Assembly: GCA_030035585.1 (NCBI GenBank)
Contig: CM057475.1
Location: 5,713,501 to 5,777,500 of the forward strand
DNA: 64,000 nucleotides
Direction: 5' to 3'
From: Dugong dugon
Lineage: Eukaryota; Chordata; Mammalia; Sirenia; Dugongidae
Shown here: positions 60,716-64,000 of the stretch, piece after piece
Layout of the letters: each line of letters starts with the position of its first letter
Numbering within the stretch: the stretch's first letter is position 1
Translations under genes and position numbers: made by a program
The notes under the pieces: generated by a model
Seen by the model: only the letters and a program-made list of their open reading frames with translations
Told to the model about the DNA's origin: nothing
Database searches by the model: none

Positions 60716-63700
60716 GTATAGGATCATGCCATCTGCAAATATAGGTTTACTTCTTCTTTCCAATTTGGATACCTTTTGTTTCTCTTTCTTGTCCTATTGC
60801 TCTGGCTAGGACTTCCAGTACAGTGTTGAATAAGAGTGGTGATACTGGGCATCCTTGTCTGGTTTCCATTCTCAAAGGCAAGGCTCTCAGCCTTTCTCCG
60901 TTGAATATAATGTTGGGTGTTGGTTTTGCATATATGCCCTTAATTATGTTGAGGAATTTCCCTTCTACTCCTATTTTGCTGAGAGTAAAGAGTGGTGGAT
61001 TTTATCGAATGTCTTTTCTGCCTCAATTGATGCGATCATGTGATTCTTTTCATTTGTTTTATTTATGTGGTGGATTATATTGAGTGATTTTCTAATGTTG
61101 AATGACCCTTATAATCCTGGCATCAATCTCACTTGATTGTGGTATATGATTTTTTCAATCTCACTTGATTGTGGTATATGATTTTTTTTTGTACCTATCT
61201 TCATAAGGGATATTGGTCTGTAATTTTCTTTTTTTGTGTGATGTCTTTGCCTGGGTTAGGTATCAGGGTTATGCTGGCTTGATGGAAACAGTTCGCTACT
61301 GTTCGTTCCTTCTGTGTTTTTGAAGAGATTGAGTAGTAGGATTGGTGTCAACTCATTTCTTAATGTTTGGTAGAATTCTTCAGTGTAGCCATCTGGTCCT
61401 AGACTTTTATTTATTTTTTTGACAGTTTTTTTAAATGACATTTTTCATCTCTTCTTTTGTAATGGGCCTATTTAAATTTTTTTACTTCTGTTTGTGTTAG
61501 TGTGGGTGGGTAGTGTATTTCTCAAAATTTGTCCATTTCATTTAGGTTTTGAAATTTATTGTACAATTTTTCATAATAATCAGTTATGATCTTCTTTATA
61601 TCTGTTGGATAGGTTGTAATGTCGCCAAGTTAATTTCTTAATTTGGCTATTTGCCTCTTTTGGTTTTTTTCTTTTGTCAGTCTAGCTAGTGATTTGTCTA
61701 TTTTATTGAGCCTTTCAAAGAATCAACTTTTGGTTTTGTTGATTGGTTTTTATTGTTTTTCTATTTCATTTGATTTATGTCCTGATCTTTGTTATTTCCT
61801 TTTTTCTGGTTGCTTTTGGCTGCTTTTGTTCTTCTTTTCTCATTTGTTCAAGTTGTTAGTTTAAGTTAATGATTTTGGATCTTCTTTTTTAACGTAGGCA
61901 TTCATTGCTATGAATTTCTCTCTGAGTACTGCTTTTTCTGTGTCCCTGAGGTTTTGACATGTTGTGTTTTCATTTTCGTTTGATTCTAGGAATTTTTTTA
62001 AATTTCACTTTTGATTTCTTCTATGACTTAATAATTTTTTTAGTAGTGTATTATTTCATTTCCATGTATTTTTTTCCCCTTATTTTTCCTGTTGTTGATT
62101 TCTAGCTTCATGCCCTTATGGTTAGAGAAGATGCTGTGTATGATTTCAGTCTTTTTAAACTTGTTGAGACTTGTTTCGTGTCCTGACTATGGTCTGTTCT
62201 CGAAAATGATCCCTGTACACTGGAGAATAATGTCTGTTCTTCTTATGCTAGGTGGAGTATTCTATATATGTCCGTTACGTCCACTTGGGTTATGGTTTTA
62301 TTTAAGTTCTCAATGTCCTTAGTGATCTTCTTTTTAGATTTTCTGTCTATAATAGGAAGTGGTGTGTTAAAGTCCCCTGCTATTATTGTGGATTTGTCTA
62401 TTTCTTCTTTCATATTAGTCAGTATTTATTTCATGTATTTTGGTGCATTACTGTTAAGTACATATGTATTTGTAATTGTTATGTATTCTTGCTGAATTGA
62501 TCCTTTTATTATTATGTAATGTCAGTCTTTATCTCTTGTAATAATTTTTGATTTAAAGTCTATTTTAATGGTTAAGAACTCGGCTGCTAACCAAAACGTT
62601 GGCAGTTCAAATCCACCAGCTGCCCCTTGGAAACCCTATGGGGCAATTCTGCTGTGTACTGTAGGGTCGCTTTAAGTTGGAATCGACTCTACAGCAACAG
62701 GTTTGGCTTTTTTGGTTTTATCTGATATCAGTATGGCCACCCCTGCTTTTTTTTTGTTTGCTAGTTGCATGGAATATTTTTCTCCATCCTTTTATTTTCA
62801 GTCTGTTTGTGTTCTTATGTCTAAGATGTGTTTCTTACAGATAGCAAAAGGATGGGTCATGTGTTTTTATCCATTTTGACACTCTCTGCCCCTTGCATGG
62901 TGCGTTTAGACCATTTACATTTAAGGTTATTACTGAAAATGAAGTGTCTACCTGATTCATTTTGCTGTTTGTTTTTTGAGTGTTTCATATCTTCATTTTT
63001 TTTTTATTCTGAGTTTTCTGTTTTTGTTTGTATTTGGCTGCTTTCTTGTAATGAGCCTTTTTGCTTTCCTTTCTTCTGAATGTTTTTTCTTCGTGTTTTC
63101 ATAGTGGTTACCACAGATATTACATTACACAACTTACAATTGCAACAATGTCTAACATCTGAACAGCAGTTAACATATAACTTTAACATAATAAATCTAT
63201 TCCTGATATGCTTCTACCTCCCCCATTTTTGTTGTTGTGTCTCCATTAACATCAATATACAACCTATATTTGTTGTTTACTTTGTGCTTGCTTCTTACAA
63301 ACTTAATGTTGTATTGTTTGCAAGATTAAATTATTGAGTTCATTCCCTGAAAATATCATGTACTTGATCCTTATGATTGTCCATATTTTGCGTTTTTTTG
63401 AGAGATCTCTCTTATTATTTATTTCTCCTGTGTATGGATATGAGTATTTATTTAATGCTCGTGCCTTTCCGTTTAGAGTACTCCTTTGAGTAGTACTTGC
63501 AAAGCTGGTCTGATAGTGGCAAATTCCCAGAGCTTCTGTTTTTTGGGGAATTTCTTGATTTCACCCTTGTTTTTGATTGACAGCTTTGCTGGGTAAAGAA
63601 TTATTGGTTGCCACTTGTTTTCATTCCAATTTCATATGTGTTGCTCCATTGTCTTTTGGCCTCTAGAGTTTCTTTGGAGAAATCTGCATTCTTTCTTATG

Positions 63701-64000
63701 AAAGACCTTGGTATGTTATATTGTGTTTTTTCTCTTGCTGCTTTCAGAATTCTCTTGTTTTTTGTTTTTAAGAATTTTATTAGGAGATGGTGCGGAGTTG
63801 ATCTTTTTGTGTCTCTTCTGATTGGGGTTCATGTATTTTCCTGTATTTGCAGGCTTAGTTCTCCATTCAGGTCTGAGAAATTCTCTCTGATTATCTCTTG
63901 GAAAATTGTTTCTGTGCCTTTATTGTTGTCATGGTGCTCTGGGATTCCAGTAAGTCTAACGTTAGATTTCTTAATTGAATCCCGTATTTCCTTTTGGGTT
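60716..64000 (-). mobile_element. L1 LINE, antisense, cut by window end
   Basis: Complement of L1 ORF2 from the RT catalytic motif (FADGMI, 60722-60739) back to the ORF2 start near 62950, then the inter-ORF spacer and ORF1 C-terminal part up to 64000. It abuts the RTE directly at 60715, and the ORF2 C-terminus is absent. It is older and more decayed than the 10484-18051 copy. Confidence 0.85.
62563..62722 (+). repeat. AfroSINE, sense, inside L1
   Basis: 'aatggttaagaactcggctg' to 'cgactctacagcaacaggtt'. The L1 text 'aaagtctattttatctgat' is cleanly split, with TTTT repeated. The 5' head is truncated. Confidence 0.92.

Overview
This is a mammalian nuclear genomic window, almost certainly from an afrotherian and most probably a paenungulate such as an elephant. 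The basis is the repeat set. At least 15 copies of the tRNA-derived AfroSINE (sense form opens with a 'gagccctggtggc'-like box and ends in an 'ggaatcgactcnacggcaac'-like tail) sit beside RTE/BovB-type LINEs with the same 3' end, a lineage-specific L1 family with a long distinctive 3'UTR, and older MIR, L2, MaLR, hAT and Tigger remnants. The species assignment is an inference from pattern recognition and was not searched.

One host gene is recognised: PARG, poly(ADP-ribose) glycohydrolase, on the + strand. Six coding exons are present with consensus GT/AG borders and matching phases: 6503-6569 (PCNA-binding PIP box), 7175-8158 (the large acidic/serine-rich regulatory exon, with one of the two caspase sites known in human PARG), 9319-9502, 21524-21646, 21884-21967 and 26373-26447. 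They join into one open frame of about 505 codons, covering the second part of the N-terminal regulatory region and the start of the catalytic half. The first coding exon (start codon, NLS) and all exons with the macrodomain catalytic residues are not in the window. Everything from 26448 to 64000 appears to be one intron or part of one.

Layout. 1-6502: intron 1 with L2, MIR, AfroSINEs, a MaLR-type LTR and an RTE 5' fragment. 6503-9502: three exons in 3 kb. 9503-21523: a 12-kb intron holding a near full-length antisense L1 (about 10484-18051) and a well-preserved non-autonomous hAT element with 8-bp target duplications. 21524-26447: three exons, the first two separated by only 237 nt. 26448-44600: intron with L1, RTE, SINE, hAT and Tigger-like insertions, and a roughly 4-kb interval (36.8-40.8 kb) nearly free of recognisable repeats. 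44.6-55.4 kb: one old sense-strand L1 cut by six later insertions, some themselves interrupted (RTE inside LTR; retrocopy inside a MER2-like Tigger). 55.4-64 kb: a Tigger transposase remnant split by a SINE, a MaLR-type LTR, an RTE reverse-transcriptase region and an antisense L1 running off the end.

No operons, CRISPR arrays, rRNA or tRNA genes are expected or seen, and there is no evidence of a novel multi-gene system. The observations most worth checking are a lost caspase site in PARG, a possible frameshifting cassette exon, shared changes in the L1 reverse-transcriptase catalytic motif, the two hAT-type elements and the nested insertion stack.
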